Part shown: positions 12,698 through 12,760 of the stretch, piece by piece
How the letters are laid out: each line of letters opens with the position of its first letter
Position numbering within the stretch: position 1 is the stretch's first letter
From: JBDGRJ01 sp042218065
GTDB taxonomy: Bacteria; Patescibacteriota; Patescibacteriia; Magasanikbacterales; UBA922
NCBI GenBank assembly: GCA_042218065.1
Contig: JBDGRL010000018.1
Span: forward strand, 1 to 12,760
DNA: 12,760 bases
Direction of reading: 5' to 3'
The notes under the pieces: model-generated
What the model was told of the DNA's origin: nothing
What the model saw: the letters and a program-made list of their open reading frames with translations, nothing else
Databases searched by the model: none
Made by a program: the position numbers and the translations under genes

Positions 12698-12760
12698 TGA
12701 ACAATCAAGGTAAAGATGATCTTTTCGATAAATATCTGGATAGATATTTAACAGCAGATA
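12697..12760 (+). CDS. Putative transposase, N-terminal fragment (cut by window end)
   Basis: Twenty-one codons are visible, starting MNNQGKDDLFDKYLDRYLTAD and open to the right edge. The helix FDKYLDRYLTAD resembles the N-terminus of integrase-core (DDE) transposases common in Patescibacteria, which begin with a similar helix before a helix-turn-helix. The match comes from memory and only about 20 residues. The repeats and hairpin upstream fit an insertion sequence. It could instead be an unrelated protein. No Shine-Dalgarno sequence is visible before the ATG, which the hairpin touches. Confidence 0.45.
   Translation, partial: MNNQGKDDLFDKYLDRYLTAD

Larger units (their letters stand above)
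12621..12760 (+). mobile_element. Left end of a probable insertion sequence (truncated by the window)
   Basis: AAAATGTTACTG occurs twice (12617-12628 and 12653-12664, 36 bases apart), followed by a strong hairpin and the start of an open frame that resembles a transposase. Repeated short sites near an element end often bind transposase. TGTTACTG at 12621 would be a plausible terminal inverted repeat tip, since many elements begin with TG. The right end is outside the window, so the terminal repeat, target duplication and family cannot be confirmed. Confidence 0.45.

Noticed and set aside
1..12760. CRISPR array, alternative genetic code (TGA=Gly), rRNA or replication origin
   Set aside because: No regularly spaced repeats were seen; TGA is used as the comF stop and no supported gene contains in-frame TGA; no rRNA-like sequence or iteron/DnaA-box cluster was noticed.

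Overview
The window is AT-rich, and every gene I support lies on the + strand. The gene families point to a Candidate Phyla Radiation (Patescibacteria) bacterium: a PrgI-type membrane protein, a stand-alone TraC-like domain protein and a VirB4 ATPase in a row, then ComF, a small heat shock protein and a VanW/YoaR-like wall protein with a Cys-containing tail. TGA ends comF and never occurs inside a supported reading frame. This argues for the standard bacterial code rather than the TGA=Gly code of Gracilibacteria and Absconditabacteria. I infer the affiliation from gene content and style; no marker gene proves it.

Region 1 (1-8902) is a seven-gene type IV secretion (T4SS)-like cluster. Three large, highly charged proteins come first: one with a membrane segment and a long tail that resembles the end of a TrbL/VirB6 protein, and two soluble ones with long disordered K/E/D/Q/S-rich tracts. 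PrgI (VirB3-like, two membrane helices), a TraC-like stand-alone domain, the VirB4 motor ATPase with intact Walker motifs, and a single-pass VirB8-like protein follow. Spacing is tight except before the third and fifth genes. A good promoter with an overlapping inverted repeat sits before the third gene. Together they would form an inner-membrane DNA or protein translocation machine. No coupling protein, relaxase or outer-membrane core is in view.

Region 2 (8950-9774) holds comF, directly downstream in the same direction, which hints at DNA uptake. A near-consensus promoter then drives a tRNA-Ser(UGA) gene.

Region 3 (9775-10158) has no protein gene. It holds a GC-rich, hairpin-rich island that ends in a copy of the tRNA 3' end. 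After it come a long hairpin, a 22-bp perfect palindrome followed by a T-rich run (probable terminator) and an oddly spaced promoter.

Region 4 (10159-12550) is a two-gene unit: a small heat shock protein and a VanW-family membrane-anchored wall protein. The second gene has the only clear Shine-Dalgarno sequence in the window.

Region 5 (12551-12760) begins with an AT-rich spacer. What looks like the left end of an insertion sequence follows, with two copies of a 12-bp repeat, a 15-bp-stem hairpin that reaches the start codon, and the first codons of a putative transposase cut by the window edge.
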